64,000 nucleotides of DNA from Planctomycetota bacterium. Lineage in GTDB: Bacteria; Planctomycetota; PLA2; JAEUHO01. The notes beneath the pieces are model-generated. The model was not told the origin of the DNA, did no database searches, and worked only from the letters and a program-made list of their open reading frames with translations. The first letter of the stretch is position 1. Each line of letters begins with the position of its first letter. Made by a program: the position numbers and the translations under genes. The stretch lies in contig JAJDEN010000036.1 of assembly GCA_029259775.1 (NCBI GenBank), forward strand, positions 54,448-118,447, written 5' to 3'. Of this stretch, positions 43,122 through 53,415 are shown piece after piece.

Positions 43122-45944
43122 ATGCGCACGCTGCTCCCGGCCCTCCTTGTCTACATCCTCACCGCCGCGGCCTGCGGTGGAGGCGGCGGCGGGCCGCCCG
43201 CGCCGCCGCCCGCGCCCGGCCCGCCGCAGGTCCTGAGCTTCGTCAACTGGGAGATTCCTCCCGTCCATCCGCTGGCGCTGGACGAAGGCGCGAACCTGCT
43301 CTTCCTCGCCCATACCGCCGACCATCGCCTCGAGATGTTCGACGTTGCGACCGGACAGCCCGCACCGCTCGCATCGATCCCCGTGGGCCTTGCACCCGTC
43401 TCGGTCCGCCGACGGAGCGCGAACGAGGTCTGGGTCGTCAATCACATCAGCGACAGCGTCAGCGTGATCGATGTCGCAGCGCGGCGTGTCGTAGCGACCA
43501 TCCCCACGAAGGACGAGCCGTGCGACGTGGTCTTCGCCGGCACGCCGCGACGCGCCTACGTCTCCTGCTCGCAGGCGAACGTGGTCCAGATCTTCGATCC
43601 CGTCACGCGCGCCCTGGTCGGCGAGGTGGCGATCCTCGGCGAGGATCCCCGCGCGCTCGCCGTGAGCCCCGACGGCAACACCGTCTACGCCGCGGTCTTC
43701 GAGTCGGGCAACGCGACGACGATCGTCGGGGGCGGCATTCTCGAGGGCGGCCTGCTGCCCACGAACGGCTTCTTCCCCCCCAACGCGGTGAACGATCCGA
43801 CGACGCCCCACTTTGGTGTGAACCCGCCGCCGAACGACGGCGCCGGCTTCGACCCGGCGCAGAACCCCGCCAATCCCGCGCCGCCGCCCGTCGGCATGAT
43901 CGTCCGCAAGAACGTCCTGGGCAACTGGATGGACGACAACAGCGGAGACTGGACGTCGTTCGTCACGGGGCTCGACGCGCCGCTCTCAGGCCGGCCGATC
44001 GGATGGGACCTGCCCGACCGCGACGTGGCGTTCATCGACACCGCGACGGCGACAGCGACGTACGCGCGCGGACTGATGAACATCTGCATGGACATGGCGA
44101 TCCACCCCGTCAGCGGAGCGGTGTGCGTCATCGGCACGGACGCCACGAACGAGGTCCGGTTCGAGCCCAAGGTGAACGGCACGTTCGTCCGGGTGCTCCT
44201 GGGGCTGGTGGACGCGGGCAACCCCGCCGCAACGGGCGTCGTCGACCTGAACCCGCATCTCACGTACACGACGCCCACCGTGCCGCAGGCCACACGCGAT
44301 CAGGCCTTGGGCGACCCGCGCGGCATGGTCTGGAACGCCGCGGGCACCACGGCCTGGATCGGCGGCATGGGCTCGGACAACGTCATCCGGGTGGACGCGG
44401 CCGGGGTGCGCCAGGGCGCGGCACCCACCGAGGTGGGCGCGGGTCCGGTCGCCTTGGCGCTGCACGAGACGCTCGCCCGCCTCTTCGTGTGGAACCGCTT
44501 CGACGGGTCGATCTCGGTCATCGACACGGCCACGGCGGCCGAGCTGGCCCGCGTGCCGATCTTCGATCCGACGCCACCGGCCATCAAGGCAGGCCGCCCC
44601 CTGCTCTACGACACGCATCGCACGTCGGGCCTCGGCCAGGCGTCGTGCGCCTCGTGCCACGTCGACGCTCGCATGGACCGCCTCGCGTGGGACCTGGGGG
44701 CGCCCGACGGTGACATGAAGTCGATTCCGGAGCAGAACTGCGGCCTCGGCGGGCTCCTTCCGTGCCCCGACTTCCATCCCCAGAAGGGGCCGATGACGAC
44801 CCAGACGCTGCAGGACATCATCGGCCACGAGCCGCACCACTGGCGCGGCGACCGGCGCGGGCTGGAGGAGTTCAACGGCGCGTTCGTCGGGCTGCTCGGC
44901 GACGACACGCTGCTCACGGCAGCGGAGATGCAGGCGTTCGAGGACTTTCTCGCAACCATCGCGTTCCCGCCCAACCCGTTCCGCCGCATCGACAACACGC
45001 TGCCTACGGACCTCCCGCTGCCTGGGCATTTCGCGACGGGTCGCTTCGTCGCCGAGGGCTCGCCGCTCCCGAACGGCAACGCGGTGCGAGGCTTGGGCCT
45101 CTACCGCACCGACGGCCTGGACGGCTCGTTGCAACTCGTCCAACTCGAGTGCGTCACGTGCCACACCCTGCCGACGGGGCTCGGACCCGACCGGCCGCTC
45201 AACCTCAACCTCCTCAACCTGCCGGCCAGCACCTACGGGCCGCCGCTGCCCCCGGGGCCGGACGGCGAACGCCACCTCGCCTTGGTCGCCGTCGACGGCT
45301 CAACGAACGTCGCCATGAAGGTGCCGCAGCTGCGCAACATGCACGAGAAGGTCGGCTTTGACTGCACGCAAGACGAGAACGTCGCGGGGTTCGGCTTCCT
45401 GCATGACGGCTCGGTCGACTCGCTGGCGCGGTTCGTCTCGGAACCGCTGTTCGGCCCGCAGTCCGTGCAGGACGTCGCGGACCTCGTGGCCTTCATGCTC
45501 GCCTTCGCCGGCAGCGATCTCCCCACGGGCTCCGTGGTGGGCTTCGCCGAGCCCCCGGGGCCGCCCAGTCTCGACACGCACGCGGGCGTCGGACAGCAGG
45601 TGACGCTCTCAGGTGGTCCGCAGCCGCCGGTCGTGGCCACGATGCTCGCGCTCGCGACGACGGGTGACGTCGACCTGATCGTGAAGGGCGTCCAGGCCGC
45701 GGAGAACCGCGGCTGGGTCTACGACCGCATGGCGGGATTGTTCCTGGCGGATCGGGACACGGACGCACCCCTCACCCCGGCGGGTCTCACGGCGCTCGCC
45801 GCGGCGGGTGCACCGCAGACGTGGACGCTGGTTCCCGCGGGTCTCGGCACACGCCTGGGCATCGACCGGGACGAAGACGGCTTCGGTGATGCGACCGAGC
45901 GCGACGCGGGCAGTGATCCCACGTCGCAGGCCTCGACGCCCTAG
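43122..45944 (+). CDS. YVTN beta-propeller / diheme cytochrome c lipoprotein
   Basis: 940 aa. The lipobox is A-A-A-C near residue 18, followed by Gly and Pro runs. Residues about 40-480 are YVTN-type propeller blades (N-H-I-S-D-S-V-S-V-I-D-V-A, S-P-D-G-N-T-V-Y-A-A-V, D-G-S-I-S-V-I-D-T-A-T-A). The cytochrome part has heme motifs C509-A-S-C-H513 and C677-V-T-C-H681. The very end is a calcium-binding type-3 repeat (D-R-D-E-D-G-F-G-D-A). Resembles secreted di-heme proteins fused to propellers, with possible electron transfer or peroxidase function. The TAG stop is part of a CTAG target duplication of the element that follows. Confidence 0.85.
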   Translation: MRTLLPALLVYILTAAACGGGGGGPPAPPPAPGPPQVLSFVNWEIPPVHPLALDEGANLLFLAHTADHRLEMFDVATGQPAPLASIPVGLAPVSVRRRSANEVWVVNHISDSVSVIDVAARRVVATIPTKDEPCDVVFAGTPRRAYVSCSQANVVQIFDPVTRALVGEVAILGEDPRALAVSPDGNTVYAAVFESGNATTIVGGGILEGGLLPTNGFFPPNAVNDPTTPHFGVNPPPNDGAGFDPAQNPANPAPPPVGMIVRKNVLGNWMDDNSGDWTSFVTGLDAPLSGRPIGWDLPDRDVAFIDTATATATYARGLMNICMDMAIHPVSGAVCVIGTDATNEVRFEPKVNGTFVRVLLGLVDAGNPAATGVVDLNPHLTYTTPTVPQATRDQALGDPRGMVWNAAGTTAWIGGMGSDNVIRVDAAGVRQGAAPTEVGAGPVALALHETLARLFVWNRFDGSISVIDTATAAELARVPIFDPTPPAIKAGRPLLYDTHRTSGLGQASCASCHVDARMDRLAWDLGAPDGDMKSIPEQNCGLGGLLPCPDFHPQKGPMTTQTLQDIIGHEPHHWRGDRRGLEEFNGAFVGLLGDDTLLTAAEMQAFEDFLATIAFPPNPFRRIDNTLPTDLPLPGHFATGRFVAEGSPLPNGNAVRGLGLYRTDGLDGSLQLVQLECVTCHTLPTGLGPDRPLNLNLLNLPASTYGPPLPPGPDGERHLALVAVDGSTNVAMKVPQLRNMHEKVGFDCTQDENVAGFGFLHDGSVDSLARFVSEPLFGPQSVQDVADLVAFMLAFAGSDLPTGSVVGFAEPPGPPSLDTHAGVGQQVTLSGGPQPPVVATMLALATTGDVDLIVKGVQAAENRGWVYDRMAGLFLADRDTDAPLTPAGLTALAAAGAPQTWTLVPAGLGTRLGIDRDEDGFGDATERDAGSDPTSQASTP

Positions 45945-46121
45945 GTTCTGTCTGAAGAGCCCTGCTGCTGCGCCACGCGATCCACTCGCTGCCCTGGGCC
46001 CGAACTCGGATTGCGGTCCTCAACGTGCAGGAAGCACGCCTCCGGCCACAATCCTCGTCCTGACGCCAGCTCGCTTCGGTCTCGCGCGGCTCGCGACGCA
46101 GCGTCTTCAGACAGAGCCTAG
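45941..46121. mobile_element. MITE-like element with IS5-type ends
   Basis: CTAG direct repeats at 45941-45944 and 46118-46121 flank a 173-bp insert whose ends are GTTCTGTCTGAAGA and, inverted, GCTCTGTCTGAAGA (13 of 14 match). A 4-bp YTAR duplication is characteristic of IS5-group insertions. No transposase frame, so it would need a transposase in trans. It lies exactly at the stop codon of the cytochrome gene. Confidence 0.7.
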
Positions 46122-46136
46122 CTGGTCAGCCCGCGA

Positions 46137-46499
46137 CTACGGCGTCAGGTCGACGAGCGTGACCGCCGCCGGATCGACGACGCGGCACGAGAGGTTCTGT
46201 ACGTCGTCGTAGACGTAGAGCACGCGGTGGTCCTGCTCCTGCACGTAGCGGAACGTGCCGTGCAGGTCGTGCTGGGCCGAGAGCTTGCTCACGGGACCGC
46301 GGTCCACGACGGTCTCGGGACCCGGATCCACACGCAGGTGGCAGGGCCGCGAGCTCTGGACGTCGCAGGCCAGCGGCGTGCCGGCGAGCGCGGTCTCGGG
46401 CTCGGCGGGCGGCTCGTACGTGCGCTCCCAGCCGGCCGGCATCCCGACCATGGCCATGACGCCAACACAGGCGAGCAAGATGAGCAGAGTGATCTTCAT
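46137..46499 (-). CDS. Small secreted protein, unknown function
   Basis: 120 aa from ATG 46499, with GGGAGG 7 nt upstream. Hydrophobic signal or anchor (M-K-I-T-L-L-I-L-L-A-C-V-G-V-M-A-M). The mature part has three cysteines (L-A-C-D-V, R-P-C-H-L, L-S-C-R-V) and short beta-like segments (H-R-V-L-Y-V-Y-D-D-V). No known family. Confidence 0.65.
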   Translation of the reverse strand: MKITLLILLACVGVMAMVGMPAGWERTYEPPAEPETALAGTPLACDVQSSRPCHLRVDPGPETVVDRGPVSKLSAQHDLHGTFRYVQEQDHRVLYVYDDVQNLSCRVVDPAAVTLVDLTP

Positions 46500-46597
46500 G
46501 AGAGGCCTCCCCCCGAGGCACGGCACTACAGACGGCTCCCATCGGCACCGAAGGCGGCCGAGCCGGAGGGCAAAGTGACCGCGCGCGAGAGTTCGAT

Positions 46598-46888
46598 TCA
46601 GCGCGGGCGGAGATCGAAGCGCAGCTCACCGCGTTGCGTGGACCAGATCGGAATGCCGAGATGCCAGGTCAAGTCCGCGAGAGGCACGGAATCGACAGGC
46701 ACGTCCAGCGCCCAGATGCGCTCGTTGCTCCAGTCGAAGTCGAAGTAGTAGCTCCGCATCTCGTGGGGGATCTCGTCTCGCATCGCCCGGGCATCGTACG
46801 GGTGCCCCCCGGCAGCCCGGATCACCTCGTCCTCAAGCTGCCGGCGGCGGATGGCCGATGGGGATGCGCGGGGCTCCGGCCCCGCCAC
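46598..46888 (-). CDS. Hypothetical protein
   Basis: Up to 96 aa. The C-terminal 60 residues look structured and protein-like (Y-Y-F-D-F-D-W-S-N-E-R-I-W-A-L-D-V-P, then L-T-W-H-L-G-I-P-I-W), a pattern I associate with small conserved hypothetical proteins. The start is uncertain: ATG 46888, or internal ATGs near residues 36 and 44. It is divergent from the next gene. Confidence 0.55.
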   Translation of the reverse strand: MAGPEPRASPSAIRRRQLEDEVIRAAGGHPYDARAMRDEIPHEMRSYYFDFDWSNERIWALDVPVDSVPLADLTWHLGIPIWSTQRGELRFDLRPR

Positions 46889-46911
46889 GCACCCACGCCG
46901 CGGATCGCCTC

Positions 46912-48189
46912 ATGCGCACCCTGCCGACCCTGCTTGCGCTCGCCCTCTTGCTCGGAGGCTGGCTGCCGCTGCCGGGAGCCGAGGCGTCCGAGGCCGACGC
47001 GAAGAAGGCCTACTACGAGAAGACCCGCGCCGCGCGGCGTTCCGCCGACCCCGGAGCCTGGCTGCGCATCGGCCCCTGGATCGACGCGCGCACGGACATC
47101 TCGGACAAGAGCCGCCGGCACTGGCGAACGTACATCCACCACCAGTACGGCGTCGCGGCCCACAAGCAGATCGCAGACAACGACGTCGACGGCTGGCTGC
47201 GACTGGCCCGCACCATGGAACGCCTGCTTGGCTCCCGCAGCGTGGCGAAGAGCTACCTCGCGAAGGGGCTCGCGAAGAACCCGGACGACGCCCGGCTGCT
47301 CGCCGCGCTGGGGCGCGACGCCGGGGGCAGGCGCCAAGCGACAGGCGTGCTGTGGACGTCCAAGAAGACGGCCGCTGAACGCGCGGGGACAGCCGCCGCG
47401 TTCCACGCGCTCGTCGCGTGGTGCGACCGGCAGACGCCGTTCGACGCGACGACCCACGACCGACGCACCTACGCCCTGGCCCGCGCGCTCTACGTCGGTG
47501 ACGGAGCGGGTTCGGCCGCCGACCCCATCGTCATCGCCTGGACGGAGGGAGAACGGGCCCTCGCCGCGCCTCCGCGCAAGCCCGACGAGCCGCGTGTGGT
47601 CGTGCCGAGCCTGCTCGAGAAGCGCGAGAGCCGGGGCATGACCTCGAAGGAGATCGGGGCACGCGACACGTACCGGCTCGAGCCGGCCCACGGCCCGGCC
47701 CGCTACGCTGACAAGCTGCCGACGGCGAACACCTACCTCCGGGTGTGGAAGCGTGGAACACGCACGCGCATCACGCCGTGGAGCGACACCGCCGTCATGC
47801 TCGAAGACGTGCCGGCTTGGTGGCTGATGCAGTGGGACGCGGACGCTGGCGCCTGGGTCGTTCACACACGCGCCGACGAGCGAGCTGCGGCGACGCGGCG
47901 GGTCACCTACGCAGAGGACCGCCTGCGCCGCGCGAAGGCAGACCTCGCTCGCACCACGAAGCTGCTGGAGCGTCAGCCGAAGGACCGCAGGGCGCAGCGA
48001 GAGGCGGCGGAGCGCTTGGCACGGAAGGGCGGCAAGGTGCGCGAGTTCCGCCGACTCCTGCAGGGACTCGTGCAGCGTGCACGCTCGATCCACCATGAGC
48101 GCGCAACCCGCATCCAGCGCGAGAACGCCGTCACGCTGTGGACCGCGAAGGTCGCGGAGCTCCGGCAGGTCGCTGCCCGCGCTCGCTAG
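46912..48189 (+). CDS. Secreted helical protein, unknown function
   Basis: 425 aa from ATG 46912 (M-R-T-L-P-T-L-L-A-L-A-L-L-L-G-G-W signal peptide); upstream ATGs would hide the signal. Residues 30-140 are TPR-like helices (S-Y-L-A-K-G-L-A-K-N-P-D-D-A-R-L-L-A-A-L-G). The middle has a beta-rich patch and the last 90 residues are a charged, probably coiled-coil helix (R-L-R-R-A-K-A-D-L-A-R-T-T-K-L-L). Unknown role. Confidence 0.72.
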   Translation: MRTLPTLLALALLLGGWLPLPGAEASEADAKKAYYEKTRAARRSADPGAWLRIGPWIDARTDISDKSRRHWRTYIHHQYGVAAHKQIADNDVDGWLRLARTMERLLGSRSVAKSYLAKGLAKNPDDARLLAALGRDAGGRRQATGVLWTSKKTAAERAGTAAAFHALVAWCDRQTPFDATTHDRRTYALARALYVGDGAGSAADPIVIAWTEGERALAAPPRKPDEPRVVVPSLLEKRESRGMTSKEIGARDTYRLEPAHGPARYADKLPTANTYLRVWKRGTRTRITPWSDTAVMLEDVPAWWLMQWDADAGAWVVHTRADERAAATRRVTYAEDRLRRAKADLARTTKLLERQPKDRRAQREAAERLARKGGKVREFRRLLQGLVQRARSIHHERATRIQRENAVTLWTAKVAELRQVAARAR

Positions 48190-48225
48190 CCTGAGACCGC
48201 CCCCCCGCGAGGGTCCGAGATCCCT

Positions 48226-48256
48226 CTGAGGCCGCAGGCCGCGCCAGCGGCCTCAG
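48226..48256. other. Stem-loop just upstream of mce
   Basis: CTGAGGCCGC and GCGGCCTCAG form a perfect 10-bp stem with an 11-nt loop, ending 19 nt before the mce ATG. It could terminate the upstream gene (no T run) or sit in the operon leader. Confidence 0.5.
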
Positions 48257-48275
48257 GCCGGTAGGATCTCCCCCC

Positions 48276-48718
48276 ATGACGGACGCCTCGAACCCGCTCC
48301 CGCACCTCGGCCCGGTCGATCACATCGGCATCGCCGTGGCCGATCTCGAGGCCGGCAAGCGCCTCTACGGCGAGGTCTTCGGTCTCGACCTCGTGTTTGA
48401 GGAAGAGGTCGCCACCGAGAAGGTGCGGGTGGCCGCCTTTGACGGCGGCGGCATGCGCATCGAGCTGCTGGCCAGCACCGACCCCGAGGGCCCGATCGGT
48501 CGCTTCCTCGCCAAGCGGGGCGAGGGCATCCACCACGTCTGCTACCGCGTCGATGACGTGGCGGCCGTCCTGGCGCACCTCAAGGCGAAGGGCCTGCGCA
48601 CCCTGGACGAGACGCCGCGCCCGGGCGCGGGCGGCTGCCAGGTCGCATTCATCCATCCGAAGTCGGCCGGCGGCGTGCTGGTCGAGATCTCGCAGCCTCC
48701 GGCAGAAGGCGGTCACGC

Positions 48719-48722
<4 letters not shown>
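48276..48722 (+). CDS. mce: Methylmalonyl-CoA epimerase
   Basis: 148 aa, vicinal-oxygen-chelate fold. It interconverts (S)- and (R)-methylmalonyl-CoA. Metal ligands visible: His16 (V-D-H-I-G-I-A-V), His87 (G-I-H-H-V-C-Y) and Glu137 (V-L-V-E-I). It is first of four tightly linked genes; its TGA overlaps the carboxyltransferase ATG (ATGA). Confidence 0.95.
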
Positions 48723-50271
<1,549 letters not shown>

Positions 50272-50275
<4 letters not shown>

Positions 50276-51777
50276 GCGCGCCCCGCCCCATCAGCAAGCT
50301 GCTCGTCGCCAACCGCGGCGAGATCGCCGTCCGGGTCATCCGCGCGGCGCACGAGCAGGGCCTGCGCACCGTGGCTGTCTACTCCGACGCGGATCGTACG
50401 TCCTTGCATGTGCGCATGGCGCACGAGGCCTATCGCCTCGGACCGCCCCCGCCGAGCGCGTCCTACCTACGCATCGACCTGATCCTCGAGGCGGCGCGCA
50501 AGAGCGGCGCCGACGCGATCCACCCGGGCTACGGCTTCCTGGCCGAGAGCGCGGAGTTCGTCGAGGCAATCCAAGAAGCCGGGCTGATCTACGTCGGCCC
50601 GCCCGCCTCGGCAATGCGCGCCATGGGCGACAAGATCTCGGCCCGGGCCACCGTCGAGACGTCCGGCGTTCCGCTGGTGCCCGGCGCCACGCTCACCGAT
50701 GTCAGCGACGCGGCCGCATGTCGCGCCACCGCCGATGGCGTGGGCTACCCGCTGCTCGTGAAAGCGTCCGCCGGCGGCGGCGGTAAGGGCATGCGCCTCG
50801 TCCGCGAATCGGCCGAGGTGACCGGCGCGATCAAGCGCGCCTCCGGGGAGGCGCTCACCGCGTTCGGCGACGGGACCGTCTACCTCGAGCGCTTCATCGA
50901 AGAGCCGCGTCACGTCGAGATCCAGATCCTGGCGGACGACCACGGCACCACGATCGCCTTGGGCGAGCGCGAGTGCTCGGTGCAGCGCCGCCACCAGAAG
51001 GTGATCGAAGAGACGCCCTCCCCCGCCGTGGACGAGACGCTGCGCGCGAAGATGGAGGCCGCCGCTGTGGCTTGTGCCGAGAGCTGCGGCTACCGCAGCG
51101 CCGGCACGGTGGAGTTCCTCGTCGGGGCCGACCGTGCGTTCCACTTCCTCGAGATGAACACGCGCATCCAGGTGGAGCACCCGATCACCGAGCTGCGCTA
51201 CGGCGTCGACCTGCTCGCGGAGCAGCTGCGCATCGCCCAGGGGCTTCCGATCTCGTTCGCCGGCGAGCTGCCGACCCCCGCAGGCCATGCGATCGAGGTA
51301 CGGATCTGCGCGGAGGACGCCGACCACGGGTTCATGCCGAGCACCGGCACGCTCGGCGCCGTGCACCTTCCGGGCGGCCCCGGCGTGCGCTGCGACGGTC
51401 ACGTGCACTTCGGCCAGGTCGTCGGCTTGGACTACGACAACCTGCTGCTCAAGCTGATCGTGCACGCCGACTCGCGCGGCGCAGCGATCCTGCGCATGAA
51501 ACGCGCGCTCTGGGAGACACGGCTCCCCGGCCTCACGACGAACATCCCGCTGCTCCTACGGACCCTCGACGACGAGCGCTTCGTCAGTGGCAACTACGAC
51601 ACGTCGATCCTCGACGACAGCGCGGCGCCCGAGCCGGACGCCGACGACATCATGCCGGTGATCGCGGCCGCGCTCGCCATGCACCGGCGGATCAAGAAGA
51701 CCCATGTGCCGCCGTCCACGGCGAGCACGCAGCCGTCGCCCTGGGTGGCCGCCGGCCGCTCGTGGTGGAGGAGGTAG
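50272..51777 (+). CDS. Biotin carboxylase subunit of acyl-CoA carboxylase
   Basis: 501 aa from GTG 50272 (GTGA overlap with the beta subunit). ATP-grasp biotin carboxylase: [13 protein letters not shown] (8-20), [20 protein letters not shown] (ATP loop), [10 protein letters not shown] and [10 protein letters not shown]. The C-terminal 40 residues are a linker-like tail rather than a fused biotin domain, which is the next gene. Confidence 0.94.
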
Positions 51778-51779
51778 CG

Positions 51780-52307
51780 ATGGCACGACGAGGCACGCGC
51801 TACTACGTCCAATGGGCCGGCGAGGAACGGGTCGTCGAGATCCGCGGCGGCCAAGCCGGGCTCGAGGTGCTCGTGGACGGCACGGTCTACCCGGCCGACG
51901 TCGCCGCCGTCGAGAACGGCGATCTACTCAATCTTCTCGTCGACGGACAGAGCGCGACGTACGCGGTGCGCTTCGAGGACGGCGCGGCGATGCTGTCCTT
52001 CCATGACCGTGAGGTGCGGGTCCCGATCGAGGACGAGCGCGGCCGCATGGCGCGCCTCGCGACCGGAGGCAGCCGGTCCGGCGGCGCCGACAGCGAGGTG
52101 AAGAGCGTCATGCCGGGCGTGGTCAAGGAACTCCTCGTGGCTCCCGATCAGCCCGTCCAGGCAGGGCAGGCCCTGCTGATCCTCGAGGCCATGAAGATGG
52201 AGAACGAGATCCGCGCGCCCCGCGAGGGCGTCGTCGAACGGATCCACGTCGAGGCCGGGCAGGCCGTCGAGAAGGGCGCGCAGCTCGTCAGTCTTGCGCC
52301 CCTGTAG
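51780..52307 (+). CDS. Biotin carboxyl carrier protein of acyl-CoA carboxylase
   Basis: 175 aa. ATG 51780 has GGAGGAGG upstream and is 2 nt past the biotin carboxylase stop. The C-terminal 70 residues form the biotinyl/lipoyl domain with E-A-M-K-M-E-N, biotinylated at K139. The N-terminal 100 residues form a small beta-rich domain like the BT domain that tethers subunits in alpha-subunit fusions. Here the usual alpha chain is split into two genes. Confidence 0.92.
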   Translation: MARRGTRYYVQWAGEERVVEIRGGQAGLEVLVDGTVYPADVAAVENGDLLNLLVDGQSATYAVRFEDGAAMLSFHDREVRVPIEDERGRMARLATGGSRSGGADSEVKSVMPGVVKELLVAPDQPVQAGQALLILEAMKMENEIRAPREGVVERIHVEAGQAVEKGAQLVSLAPL

Positions 52308-52387
52308 CCAGGCAGACGCCAACAGAACGGCGACCGGGCCGTAGGGGTAGGCTGAGGCAGGTCTCGCGCGGGGCTCAGGAGGTCCAG

Positions 52388-53221
52388 ATGGACAAGATCA
52401 CACTCATCGCGGCCCTGGCGGCCTTGGCCGTCGGCGCCTTCAGCATCTCGCAGAAGGACGGCGGCGAGGCCAAGATCGCCGACCTCACCGAGGCCAACAG
52501 CGACCTCAAGGACCACGTCACCGCGCTCGAGGTCAAGATCGACAAGCTCCTGTCGATGGACGGGACCCCGAGCACGCTGTCGGCCGATGCGCCCGCCTCC
52601 GGCGGCGAAGGCTCGGACGCCGGCAGCGTCGGGCTCGCGACGCGCAAGCCGACGACGCCGCTGGAGCGCCTCGCGGAGCTCGAGAGGACGGTCAAGCGCC
52701 AGAACGAGATGCTCGCCAAGATGGACGCCGAGGAGAAGGCGACCGGGGACGCCGCCAGCTCGATCCGCCGCTTCATGCCTGGCAACTTCTACTTCAACGC
52801 GGATGCCGCGGCGAGGGACCTGGAGCTCAGCGAGCGCCAGAAGACCGACATGGAAGACACCCTCGATCGTGCCAAGCGCGAGCTGAAGGACCTCTACGCG
52901 ACCGAGAACGACGACGGCGAGACCTGGGCCGAGGTCGGCAAGCCCAAGATGACGAAGATGGGCAACGACAGCGGCATCTCGTTCGCGATGCCCAACTTCC
53001 AGAAGATCAACAAGTTCAAGCAGTCGCGCATCCCCGGCAGCTCCGAGACGTTTGGCCAGGCCGAGAAGCGCATCAAGGACAACGCGTACGCGAACGTCCG
53101 CCGCACGCTTCCCGCCGACAAGGCGAAGAAGTGGGACAAGGCCAACAAGGATGCGCTCCTGCGCGACCGCGGCAGCAGCGTGTCGGTCTCCAGCATCCAC
53201 ATCGATACGTCCGACAAGTAA
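52388..53221 (+). CDS. Signal-anchored coiled-coil protein, unknown function
   Basis: 277 aa with AGGAGG before the ATG. A short hydrophobic N-terminus (M-D-K-I-T-L-I-A-A-L-A-A-L-A-V-G-A-F-S-I) is followed by coiled coils at about 27-56 (I-A-D-L-T-E-A-N-S-D-L-K-D-H-V) and 88-115. A charged domain with L-S-E-R-Q-K-T-D-M-E-D-T-L-D-R-A follows, then a basic C-terminal half. Probably envelope-located; family unknown. Confidence 0.75.
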   Translation: MDKITLIAALAALAVGAFSISQKDGGEAKIADLTEANSDLKDHVTALEVKIDKLLSMDGTPSTLSADAPASGGEGSDAGSVGLATRKPTTPLERLAELERTVKRQNEMLAKMDAEEKATGDAASSIRRFMPGNFYFNADAAARDLELSERQKTDMEDTLDRAKRELKDLYATENDDGETWAEVGKPKMTKMGNDSGISFAMPNFQKINKFKQSRIPGSSETFGQAEKRIKDNAYANVRRTLPADKAKKWDKANKDALLRDRGSSVSVSSIHIDTSDK

Positions 53222-53415
53222 CCTCACGCCCAGCGGCGATGTAGGGGCGAGGTGGATTGGAAGGAGGGGCTCGCAGCCACTCCTTGCCGGAGCGGCGGAC
53301 GCGGCAGCGCCGCGCGCCGCGACGAACAGGCCGCACGGGAGCGCGGAACGGCCTGGGCCGCCGCACGAGGTGCGCGAGAGCCGCCCACCGTGCACGGGTT
53401 GGATGCGCGCACGCA

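Noticed and set aside
46585..46600. T-arm-like GTTCGATTC suggesting a tRNA
   Set aside because: Flanking bases do not form a T stem, acceptor or anticodon arm.
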